From Sinonovacula constricta (taxonomy: Eukaryota; Mollusca; Bivalvia; Cardiida; Solecurtidae), in NCBI GenBank assembly GCA_007844125.1, contig CM017567.1:42438497-42502496 (forward strand): DNA of 64,000 nt, given 5' to 3'. This document shows, one piece after another, positions 26,701 to 36,300 of this stretch. Each line of letters opens with the position of its first letter. The first letter of the stretch is position 1. The position numbers and the translations under genes are program-made. The notes beneath the pieces were generated by a model. That model ran no database searches, had not been told where the DNA came from, and saw only the letters and a list, made by a program, of their open reading frames with translations.

Positions 26701-27316
26701 TAACTCTTTAAATATGTTTGGAACAATTATGTCCCTTTTTTCAACTTTGCATATTTTATGTCAGTTTATATTTTTGTTAAGGTTAGTTACAGCTTATATT
26801 AAACTATTTTGTGCTGTCAAAACTTAATTGTAGATCATGCATCCTATTAACAGCTATTGTTATTTCCAGGAATGGAGTTGAGAAATTATTACTGCACCAG
26901 GACTTGACCCATGACCATGATAGTGTGGTTTATTCCCCAAAGTAAGTGCATGTATGACATATTATTCAGTTGTTGTTGATTAGAAAATAAACAGTTTCCT
27001 GTCTTGTAAAACATAACAGACAATAGTAATTACACTTCATGCACAACATCCAAGATCCATAAAAGTGTTTGCCTATTTTGACATAGTGATGTGGTCTGAA
27101 CTTTAAAGCATCATTAGATACAGTGAGTACACATTCATACATCATATGCACTAATAGCAGCTAAATAAATTTGGAAATTTAAGTTTAAGAAAATCAGAAA
27201 TTTTGTACAACTGACATTTCATTAGCACATTTACCATCCATAGAAGTCCCCTGGGTGAAGACTGGACAGGCGAGGTGACCAACTGCCTCATCAAGACACC
27301 CAAACTGCCTTTCTAA
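11727..27316 (+). CDS. OSGEPL1: tRNA N6-adenosine threonylcarbamoyltransferase, mitochondrial
   Basis: Transfers threonylcarbamoyl to A37 of ANN-decoding mitochondrial tRNAs (Kae1/TsaD/Qri7 family). Exons, all phase-consistent: 11727-11917, 17687-17786, 18031-18125, 21533-21595, 22547-22676, 23047-23251, 23903-24051, 25592-25722, 26870-26941, 27244-27316; 402 aa plus stop, close to the vertebrate length. Residues 1-27 are basic and Ser/Thr-rich, fitting a mitochondrial presequence, then LVLGIETSCDDT. Other motifs: PIHHMEAHALTIR (metal-binding His pair), FLVSGGHCLLA, CNFSFAGLKSTY, VLSGGVACNSYLR and CTDNGIMIAWNG. The ATG at 11727 gives the presequence and precedes the conserved start. It is head-to-head with GARS1. 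Intron 1 is 5.8 kb; intron 3 carries a 2.9-kb minisatellite. Confidence 0.96.
12134..12443. repeat. Direct repeat pair, ~96 bp, 214 bp apart
   Basis: Copies at 12134-12229 and 12348-12443 both begin GAAAATAGACGAGG and include TTTATTTATCGGTAGATACA and CAACTTAGGTCTGCCCCAT, differing mainly by transitions. It may be part of an interspersed repeat. Its identity is unknown. It lies in OSGEPL1 intron 1. Confidence 0.75.
12820..13260 (-). mobile_element. Decayed TTAA-type MITE, copy A
   Basis: Matches the reverse complement of the element at 25875-26389: shared words include TTTGCCTATATCAAAT, TATAAATAAGCATGAT, ACATGGTTTTCTTAGTTT, TTCACTGTTCACACA and CAGCATTTTGC in the same order. Its terminus CTAAAGGTGGTATC is degraded from TTAAAGGTGG, and the other end is not clearly preserved. 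Confidence 0.7.
13500..17680. other. OSGEPL1 intron 1, no recognised feature
   Basis: About 4.2 kb of AT-rich intron. No exon, clear RNA gene or tandem array is visible to me. Open frames such as the one at 14625-14855 have no recognisable similarity. Confidence 0.55.
18165..21045. repeat. 59-bp minisatellite, ~49 copies, in OSGEPL1 intron 3
   Basis: The unit includes AGTACTCAGGTATGTAGT, GGTTCCATCTATAGACCACT and CTGATGGTAGGACCACC. It begins about 40 bases after the donor of exon 18031-18125 and fills most of the intron. Variants (GATGGTAGG versus GATAATAGG; ACCTCAG versus ACCCTAG/ACCCCAG) recur in blocks, showing homogenisation. The last copies at the right edge are degenerate. Each unit has a donor-like CAG/GTATGT, but no exon sequence is included. 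Confidence 0.97.
21690..22345 (+). mobile_element. Interspersed repeat with triplicated internal unit
   Basis: Three related segments near 21748, 21909 and 22056 share a CA-AGAGCTA-A-C-TTTGATA core followed by a GTA-ACATG word, about 150 bp apart. The element closes with CAGGTGAGCAATATAGGGCC and GCCATCATGGCCATCTTGTT. I recall very similar termini as abundant repeats in bivalve genomes, but that recollection needs a database check. It lies in OSGEPL1 intron 4. Confidence 0.55.
24052..25591. other. OSGEPL1 intron 7, no recognised feature
   Basis: 1.5 kb of intron between exons 7 and 8. The stretch 24270-24740 is less AT-rich than its surroundings and may be a decayed mobile element, but no family can be named. 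Confidence 0.45.
25875..26389. mobile_element. TTAA-flanked MITE, copy B
   Basis: Starts TTAAAGGTGGTATCCAACAG and ends with the inverse of TTAAAGGTGGCATCCAACAA, so the termini are inverted repeats of about 20 bp bounded by TTAA. TTAA targets are typical of piggyBac-type transposition. It encodes no protein. It is homologous to the copy at 12820-13260. It lies in OSGEPL1 intron 8. Confidence 0.8.
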
Positions 27317-30300
27317 AGATGGCATCTGAGGCTGACACAACCTTTCTTGGAGAATTGAGACAATATTTCATTTTTAGATAACCTTAGCCCTGAGGTTTAA
27401 TGAAAAATGATGTTAGCTTTCTATGCAGTTTTGTGCAATTTTTCATGCTTTAAAAAAGATGTCTTTTTCTGCTTTAAGAGTTTTAATAAATTTCTTATAA
27501 TAAAAAGTTTTTGTTATAAAATGTTTTAATTTGGTTTAAAACAATGTTATAGGCTTGGTGTTAGAAGACTCTGAGCTTGTGATTTCTGACTTTTATTAAC
27601 AAAAGACCAGATGAATGCAAGAAAAGTTGAGTTGAGACTCAAGCCCAAAGTTTGATTAATTTGGCCCCATTTTGTAATTATTACTTGGGGCTGTTTTGTT
27701 ACTTTTTCACAGGACACATTGACAATAATAAAGCAATTGGCATTAAAATTATATAAATACATGTCTAAGCTTTTGGTGCTACCATGTTACATTTATAGAT
27801 AGTTTCCACATCAGTTAAAATCCCCTATCTTGGCCACCATCTTTGTTGGTAACTTCAAGGGATTTTCATATGCATTGTATAGAAGGGTAAATTCTATTTA
27901 TTTGTAATTTCTTCATTTGTGGTCCGAAAATTAAAAGCTATACACCATTGGAAAGCTCTTGAAATTCATATTTTTAGAATACAATATTATTACAATTGAT
28001 AAATGCACACAGAATTAATACGCAGAAATAAATAAAACTATTGGCTCATACTTAAAACAAAATGAACAGTGTATCATTTTCGGTTGCATTTCTTTAACCT
28101 TTTAAACTATCAAAATATAGTTTTGATATTTAAAATACTTTATAAAAGCTGTTAATTTTGATTTAAATTCAGTAAAATAGACTGAAAAATAAAAACACAG
28201 TGGTGAGTTTAATACAGCACATATTTCCCGATTTCGGCCTGCATTAGCTTCTGCCCACAAAGATGGCTGCCTTATCAGTGTCGATGACATCACATGGAAA
28301 CTATTGGTTTTTCAGTGGTTACTGGACACAATAAAAAAAGCAAAAAGCCATGCAGTGAAATGGGTACTTGAAAGTTTTAACTAATTGACTTTTGTGTATG
28401 GTATATGTAATGTAATAAGAGGAGTTCTCTCTTGTGTAATACACCATTTAATGCCACTTCTCTCCACACAAACAGTTTAACTTGTGTCAAACTTGTTTTA
28501 TTCATGCATAGATTTGATGATATTGTTGTAAAGGTTAATATATGATCAAATGAATATTATTATTTTTCAGGTTTTAATCTGATTGGTTTGAGCGAACAGT
28601 ATGTATATGGCAAACAGTTAACTATGTGTCAACATTTAATTTTTTTTTAATTACTCAACATAAAATAACTCAGCCACAAACTGCTATGGTCTGATTTGGG
28701 TCAGTTTTGTGTTAGCATATATAAGATTATATGAATATTATGCAACCTTATTACAAATACATTTTTGTGTGTTTAAAATAATCTATTTTTGAAAATTAAA
28801 CCATCAAAGATAACCAAATAGTCTTCTTTTATTTGAGTGTAGATTTTTTACTGTTACAGCGAATATTGTCATTGTACATAACATGTTACTTATGTCAATG
28901 ATAACTACCGGTAAATTGGCCATAGGCTCTTTTTCCAGCTTTATTGTTGAAATCAGATAATTCAATGAGATATGTGTAAATAAATGGTACACAAATGGAT
29001 TTACCATATATAGCATATTAGGTTATTCCAGTACAGCTACAGGCCCAATTCTATTAATTGAATTATTCTAACAGTATATATGTATTTAAACAAAAACAAA
29101 TATAAAATATAATTACATTTTTAATAAAACAAATATACTTAAGTCATGAAGCAAGTGAAAGAGTATGGTTATAAAAGATTTTAGCTACCTTTACATAACA
29201 TAGCTAAATACTTAGAGTGATTATAATTGCTATGACAATTTATAAAGTTTAAATTATTCATGTCGCTGGGGAATGATCTGCAACTCTACACAGCCTGGCA
29301 ACTGAGAGGATTTAGAAATAGTCAACCCCATTATAGTCGATGATAACTAAATTGGCCATAGGTTCTTTTCATAGTTAACATGGAATTAAAGGAAAAACAA
29401 TGCACTGTTTTAATCAGACATTACTCAAATGGATAATTTATGTCTTACATAATCATATGCAGATTATTGTTATCAATTTATTGTTAAGCTTACTGTCACA
29501 ACATAAATCACAAAGTAAAAAAATGAAAAATGTAAGTAAAGTATAAAAGCAAACCTCCACATTAATTAATTGTAAATAACAACATCAACACAATCCTACA
29601 TTGTGGGTTATTATAACACTGTCATAAATAGCAGACTATTAAAAGAATGAAAAACCTGATTCTCAGCATTAAATGCTGAGACAGCAAAAACAGCAAACAA
29701 TGATAAATATGTGAATTCTTGTAGATACATGGAGATTGCTCACCCGACAAAAAACAATTTACTTGGCACTCTTGTCATAGACTATTTATATTCATATATA
29801 GATTATCGGAACTTTTTGTAAGATTTCAGTTGGAATTCTTGATGTATAATGATTAATTTTACAATGATATAAGTGCAATTTGTCCTTTGATGGTAGTTGG
29901 CAGAATGCTACATAGGGCGGTGGAGCACATTAGTTTTTTATGTTAATTTAAATTTGGCAGGCTCTGGAACGTCTACGTCACTTTCAACATTGTGATTGGT
30001 TATTAATTTCAATAAACTGGCGGATGGATTTATCTGTTATAAAAAATGTTTCAAGAAATGGAGATTCAGCAAACTTTTTATGCCTCAACATTTAATGCTG
30101 TAATTTCAACACAGAACAAACTTTAATGTATCTATACTTACTTAAAAAAATCTATTTGTTGCATATTTAGAAATTAAACTTGAATCTTTTTTTGAAAATG
30201 TATTTTACCAGTTCAAATGAGATAATTATCAAATTTTATGAGTATACAAGTTGGTATAGATTAAAGATTGAATGTTGGTTGATGCATTTCTACACTTTTT

Positions 30301-31700
30301 ATCCTTAACATACTTTAAGAACTTGTAAAAGGGCTAATATAAAATTAACCTTTCAAATACTTGGTGTTTAAAAAAGGAAAGGCAAATGAAGAAAAATGCT
30401 ATTTGGGCAGTATAAGTTTTCAGCAGCAAAAAATCATCCCTTCTAAAAAATATAGATTATGTTAGACAGCTGCCTAAGGCACTGAAGCCTTGTGGGAATA
30501 TAGAAAATGTCATGGCCTAGTAGATAATGCATAGGCCTAGTCTGTGTTGTGTCCCGTTTCAACATTTCCTCTAGTCACTGACTGATGTTCCTGTGCAGCC
30601 TTGTTCATTCATAAATGTACATTTCATATATATATATCTGCACCTCACAATATACAAACTTGAACTTCTATTTAAAACACATTAAAATGTTAATGTAAAG
30701 ATTTGATGCATGACTAGACATAAAAGATGCGTCTAATCTCCCTCGACATATATATTTGTTTCTGTACACACATTACATCTTCCCTGCATGATATCAGATC
30801 GCAAGAAAGGTCATGCGGGGTCAATCCTTTGTGCTTCCAAAATTCATCTTTCTCATAACTCTTGGCAGTGACTGAGTGTCGAAAGTGACACCGGCCCAAA
30901 ACTGACTTGAATTTCTATTAAATAGATGGCAGGAGTGAGAAATAGAGATGATGGATGGATAATTATAGATATATATGTTATCTTCAAACTTCCTCTAACA
31001 TGTATCACATCTAAAATACTCCATTAAGATATCTGTATTGACGACTACTATATTGCTGAATAGAGATTTGATGTAAAATACTGATATCACCAAACAACTC
31101 ATATAGGAGCCATTATATTTTCTGTTGGCATATATATTTTTGTTACTTCACCAACATCTCAAACCGATACCGGCTTTCTTTGGTGATTATAGACCAGTAC
31201 CGATTATATTATCAGATCACATTGTCCATTTCTAGAAAATAGACTTGTCCAGATACTGCTGAATAGTTACGAATGAGTGAATACAGTAAGTGGGTAACTG
31301 TTTTCTATCATTATCATTCGGCGCTGTCAGCCCTTTGATTTAAAGCTGTCATGAAAAATTCGTTAATTATGTTTTCTACAATATGACAATCTTCAAACAT
31401 TTAGATACATTTCAGAAACTGCCCATCCTTGTTGCTGAAAAGGCAGTTTAAAAATAACATTATGCTTGTTGCTGTTGTTACCGTAAAGCCTTTTTAACGA
31501 GTTAGTCTTAAAGTCGCAATATAAACATGAATCGCATTGGAAAGTTAGAGATGCGGCGTTGTTGTGGTCAACATTGATTGTCGGATAATTTTCGATCTGT
31601 TAGTTTATATTTGCATTTATAATTCAATAATGAATTCATTTCAAAGAAGAAGTTTGCATTTTGTAAAGCAAAACTGACGAATGTAATTTATTTATTACTG
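27317..31700. other. OSGEPL1 3' region and gene-poor intergenic DNA
   Basis: The OSGEPL1 3' UTR begins at 27317; AATAAA-type words occur near 27485. The remaining 4 kb is AT-rich with no conserved exon on either strand. A short direct repeat (GATAACTA...AAATTGGCCATAGG) occurs near 28900 and 29340, and an inverted-repeat element is listed separately at 27799-28304. Confidence 0.55.
27799..28304. mobile_element. Possible MITE with imperfect inverted ends
   Basis: ATAGTTTCCACATCA at the left and the inverse of ATAGTTTCCATGTGATG at the right are inverted. Both are followed inward at similar distance by a CCATCTTTGT word. The interior is AT-rich and non-coding. No target duplication is evident, so the limits are provisional. 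Confidence 0.45.
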
Positions 31701-32004
31701 GAGTCAGTTAATGTGTATTCGCGTCAGCCTCCAGTCGAATCGTACCTCAAATATATCGTACCCATTATTTTCGGTCAATTCGTAGGCCTACCTGTCGGTC
31801 AATCATTTTGCACCTGTCGCACGGTCAACTTGCTCCTTCCTTTCGCATCTTTAGCTTTGTCGCACCTATTGATCGTTATAGGGAAGTCGATCAATTAGCA
31901 CCTTAGCACATTTTTACAGCTTTGTCTATAATATATATTTATGTATTTTAACTTCCACTTATTTTTTCATTTGTATATAAAAAAACACAAATAATTTTGA
32001 ATTA

Positions 32005-32118
32005 GGGACATCCCGGACCAGCAGACAACCCGGACCAGACAACCCGGACCATATTTAGGGACATCCCGGACCATGTATAAGGACATCCCGGACCATGTTT
32101 GAGGATATCCCGGACCAC
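32005..32118. repeat. CCCGGACCA-containing short tandem repeat
   Basis: Six copies of CCCGGACCA spaced 14-25 bases apart, mostly within GGACATCCCGGACCAT units, inside the MULE element just upstream of its transposase remnant. Confidence 0.85.
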
Positions 32119-32205
32119 TCTAGGAATATAAAAATAATAATAAAAATACTAAAAATTATGTATATTGAACAAATCATATTGTTGTTGTTGTTTTATTTCC
32201 ATCTT

Positions 32206-32640
32206 AAGCGAGTGTTTAGAAAAGTATTCGCTCTACCGCTCCTCCCGGAAGAAGACATCACTCCTGCGTTCATCAAGTTGGCAGAAAAAAACAACGCCCA
32301 TGATGAGAGACTTGACTCTTTCCTTGAATATGTAAGGAAAACATGGATAGAGAGTGTGTTGTGGCCGGTGTCAACATGGTCAGTCTACGGCCGATCAGTC
32401 CGCACCAATAACGATGTGGAAGGGTGGCACGCCCGTCTGAACAGGCGTGCTAGAAAGGGGAATCTGTCGTTTTATTTGTTGCTAGATTTATTGTACAAGG
32501 AAGCCAAAGACATACCTTTACAATGTAAGCTTGTAAAAGAGAAAAAACTAAAGCACCACCAGTCTAAACAATCAAAGCAGACACAAGGCAATTGGTGGTA
32601 CAAAGCAATCGGAGGTTTGAAGGGAGGTATGAACTGTCCA
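32206..32640 (+). pseudogene. MULE transposase, C-terminal remnant
   Basis: The frame from 32206 reads RVFRKVFALPLLPEEDI, TWIESVLWPVSTWSVYG, RTNNDVEGWHARLNRRARKG and FYLLLDLLYKEAKDIPLQ. The TNN.VEGWH..LN pattern is characteristic of the C-terminal part of MULE-domain transposase proteins common in molluscs. No DDE catalytic domain or zinc finger is found upstream, where the sequence becomes the CCCGGACCA array and AT-rich DNA. It is therefore a 5'-truncated, presumably inactive copy. The reading frame is still open, so decay is recent or the piece is transcribed. Confidence 0.75.
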
Positions 32641-33371
32641 CGCAAAAGGTACAATATCATCAACCTACAGGTATAAATCGATCGAAAAAATAGAGGTACG
32701 AAATGTTAATAGAAGTACAATTTGACTGGAACCCTTTGCATTTTGAATATTACATTGTTAATATTATTCTGTCATATATCTGTCTTGTGTTTACGTAATA
32801 ACAATTGAATTTTTTTTGAAGAAAACTAAATGTGTATTTCATGCATATTTGTATTATTGTAGAAGTTTCACAGATAATTCTGTATTTTAATTTCTCACAA
32901 AGTCCTATTACTAGATGTCAGGATTTAAGTTCAACATTAAGTCCAAAAATGAATATGTATGATACTGTTGAAGTATCATCTGGTAAAACTAAAACTAAAA
33001 ATGCCAAGAAATATACAATGTGAAAAACAACAACAGCAGAAAACATTAAATGCATCTGTGGCATGGTTAAGTGGTGGACTCCCAGGCTTTAAAAAGACTG
33101 GCCACAGTTCAATTTATGTACATAGCACATAGAACCACTCAATCCATACTTCTAATGTGTTCAGATTATTGCATCAGTCTCTAAAAAATCAGTGTACTGA
33201 GTATGATTACACGTACACAACATTAATTACTGCCTGCTTAGTATGAAATTATAGTAGATTTTTTAGCATAAAGCTGCCATAAATAGTTGAAAACCATTAC
33301 AATGTCTGAGTCATTCTAACCACTGGTTGTCATATACATGAAATCTGATTTTTCTAATAACAGATGTTACA

Positions 33372-36300
33372 ATGGCAGAGGGTAATGAGACAGAGAACTT
33401 CTCTAAACAGGATGAGGATATGGATGGACTTGCCATGGTAACCAAAGAGCTACGAAAGTTGACATCAGTGGAAGTAGAGAAGTTAGAGAAGGACACAAAG
33501 TGTGTCACAGACTTCAAACAACAGAAGCTTGAGAAAGAAGCACAGAAAAACTGGGACTTGTTTTATAAGAGAAACACTACCAAATTCTTCAAAGATAGAC
33601 ACTGGACAAAAAGAGAGTTTTCAGAACTTGTGAACCAAAAGGTATTTTTGTAGCCCATTTCATAATACAAAATGTACACCAGTACACTGTATATTCTTAT
33701 TATTATACTCATATTTTCTTGTAGACCATGTGTTCACAAGTAAACATCTGTACATGAAATCTTTATCTATATGGAATAGTTACACTAACAGATAATATGT
33801 TAATGAACCTCTAGCTGTGATTAGCATTGAAAAACTTTCTTTAGCCAACAACCAATATTCTGCAAGCTAGCCAGCAACTTTTCCTAGGTCTGAAATATGG
33901 CACAAACATGTTTGTCTCCACATTGTCTGTAAGTGTCAGCTCAGGTACAGAGGTAATGGTAGACCGTCCACTGTTAGACCTAAGTCCTACCCATGACATC
34001 AGAACTGCAGCCTCAGTGATAATGGAGTCTGATAGTCATGTTCGATGATGATGTCAAAGATGCAGATACATAAAATATATTTGTAACCAATGAGTGTTGT
34101 GAACATATACCCATTTTCTATCACCTGTTCTGTATTGTATGTTTAGGCGGACCAGAATCTTGTGATATTTGAGATTGGATGTGGTGTTGGTAACTTCATG
34201 TTCCCTTTGCTGGAGGGGGACAATGCCCTCTTCTTCTATGCTTGCGACTTTTCCAAGAGGGCAGTTGAATTTGTTCAGGTAAATACATCTCAATATAATT
34301 GTGTGTTAAAAGGTGCTTGTCATGTTGTTCAGTTCATTTCATTTAGAAATGACTGCAAGGTGTGTTCAAAAAGTTTGTGGAGTATATCAATTAAGCTCAA
34401 TTAAATAAAATTATATGAAACCTGATTGGCTGTGAAATAGTATCTCCCTAATGGTTACATATTAATGTGAATAATGAAAGAATAAAAACAACTTGTCAGT
34501 TAAATCCGTACTAACATGTATTTTACGTAACTGAAGCACAACAAAGTACCATTTAAACATCAGCAAAAAATATCAAGGTTGTTATCTTCTGTACAATAAG
34601 AGATATTCTGTTTCTTCCATCAGACAAGCATTGGTATCAAGTAAAAACTAGGGACTGGAATAATTTCTTGTTAATCATGCTGTTTGTGTTGTTTGATTAG
34701 TTTGTGTTGGATTTGTTTTCCAAGATCTGAGGAAAACTTTATCACAGCACACACTTCACTTTTTTATTTGGTTTCATGATTTTGTCTGGCTTCTCTTATT
34801 ATAACAACATTAAATGTCATTTCATTTTAGTGTTGCAAATATTACTTGATTTTTTTCCACATTTTATGCTTAAGAGACCATTCTATTCTAATTAGCATTG
34901 AGTTAAATAGTAACACTATGTGAAAATTTGGCATGTGTTAATGTTACATTGCTATGGTTATTAAAATTGCACATTGCTTGTGAAGGAATTAATTTTTTTG
35001 TGATCAAACTTAAACTAGTTTTGTGAATCAAGGATGCACTTATAAACCATGAAATAACTTTTTTTTATTTATTTGATAAACATGACAGCATCAGTCCACC
35101 AACTTTTTGAACACACATTGTAATAACATATCCCAAAAGTATTTCAACATTTTGACCAGCTTATCTTTGGATTTTGAATATAAGTTAAAAACTGAAGATT
35201 TTAAGACCAATCTTTCTCAGATATATTTAAATGCTCCTGGTTGGCAGAATTTGTGTGAGTTTCTGAATTGGGTTATTGAACATTTTACATAACATTTTTT
35301 GTTTCAAGAGAAATTCAGACACATTAACACATCTATGAAAATTTTCATATTAATATTTATTTGCATGTAGCTTGTTAAACAAAACTGCTGTAAGTATAAG
35401 TTTGCTTCCCAAATCCTAGGAATGAAGCTAGTAACCAAGTAAAAAAATAACAGAAACTCACTATTACTTAAGCCGTTTCATGCACAACAAGCAAGAGGTG
35501 CTATAGACTTCCTGTTTGGTTTGAGTAATAGATACATAATGCACTAGCTTATCTATAAATTGTCTCTATTTTGTTTGAAGGACAGTCCAAAGTATGATGC
35601 TGAGCGTTGCACAGCCTTCCAATGTGATATAACGACAGATGATTTGTCACCTCACATTCATTCAGCCTGTGTTGATGTGGCAACCATGATTTTTGTTCTC
35701 TCTGCCATCAATCCAGACAAAATGGTGATAGCTATGAGAAATGTCTTCCAGGTATTAATATTTTTATGGAATTTTTAACATGTCTTTTTCTAATGTGCTT
35801 ATATTAAAAAGTGTTTTGTGTAGTAAGATAATGACATATATGACCAAAATGTCATTCTGCTATCAGTTTTACTTTTTCTCTTCGTTGTTGTACCCAGTCA
35901 TTCAGTTAAACTGCAGCATTATGCACCCCATATTTAATAAGACTGCAGAAGTTTTTGTTTTGAATTGAAAAAAAATTCCAAAACAATTCACATGATAAAA
36001 AGAAGCATAATCTAGAGTTTTCAACATCTTTTTAAGACTATCTTGCTAAATGTGCGCAGGTACTGAAGCCTGGTAGCTGTCTGTTACTTATGGACTATTC
36101 TCTGTGAGCAGGTACTGAAGCCTGGTAGCTGTCTGTTACTTAGGGACTATTCTCTGTGAGCAGGTACTGAAGCCTGGTAGCTGTCTGTTACTTATGGACT
36201 ATTCTCTGTGAGCAGGTAGTGAAGCCTGGTAGCTGTCTGTTACTTATGGACTATTCCTCTGTGAGCAGGTACTGAAGCCTGGTGGCTGTCTGTTACTTAT

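Larger units (their letters stand above)
31731..32729 (+). mobile_element. Decayed MULE-type DNA transposon with TIRs
   Basis: The left end CCAGTCGAATCGTACCTC (31731-31748) and the inverted right end CCAGTCAAATTGTACTTC (32712-32729) match at 15 of 18 positions. The three differences are all transitions, at CpG sites or consistent with C-to-T decay. Similarity continues inward through CGTACC and ATTTT words. The left interior carries several variants of GGTCAATTNGCACCT (31772-31905), resembling subterminal transposase-binding repeats. Between the ends lies the C-terminal part of a MULE transposase. No 9-bp target duplication is visible. Confidence 0.7.

Noticed and set aside
33055..33110. tRNA-like TGTGGCATGGTTAAGTGGTG segment upstream of METTL6
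   Set aside because: No box B or cloverleaf could be formed by eye.
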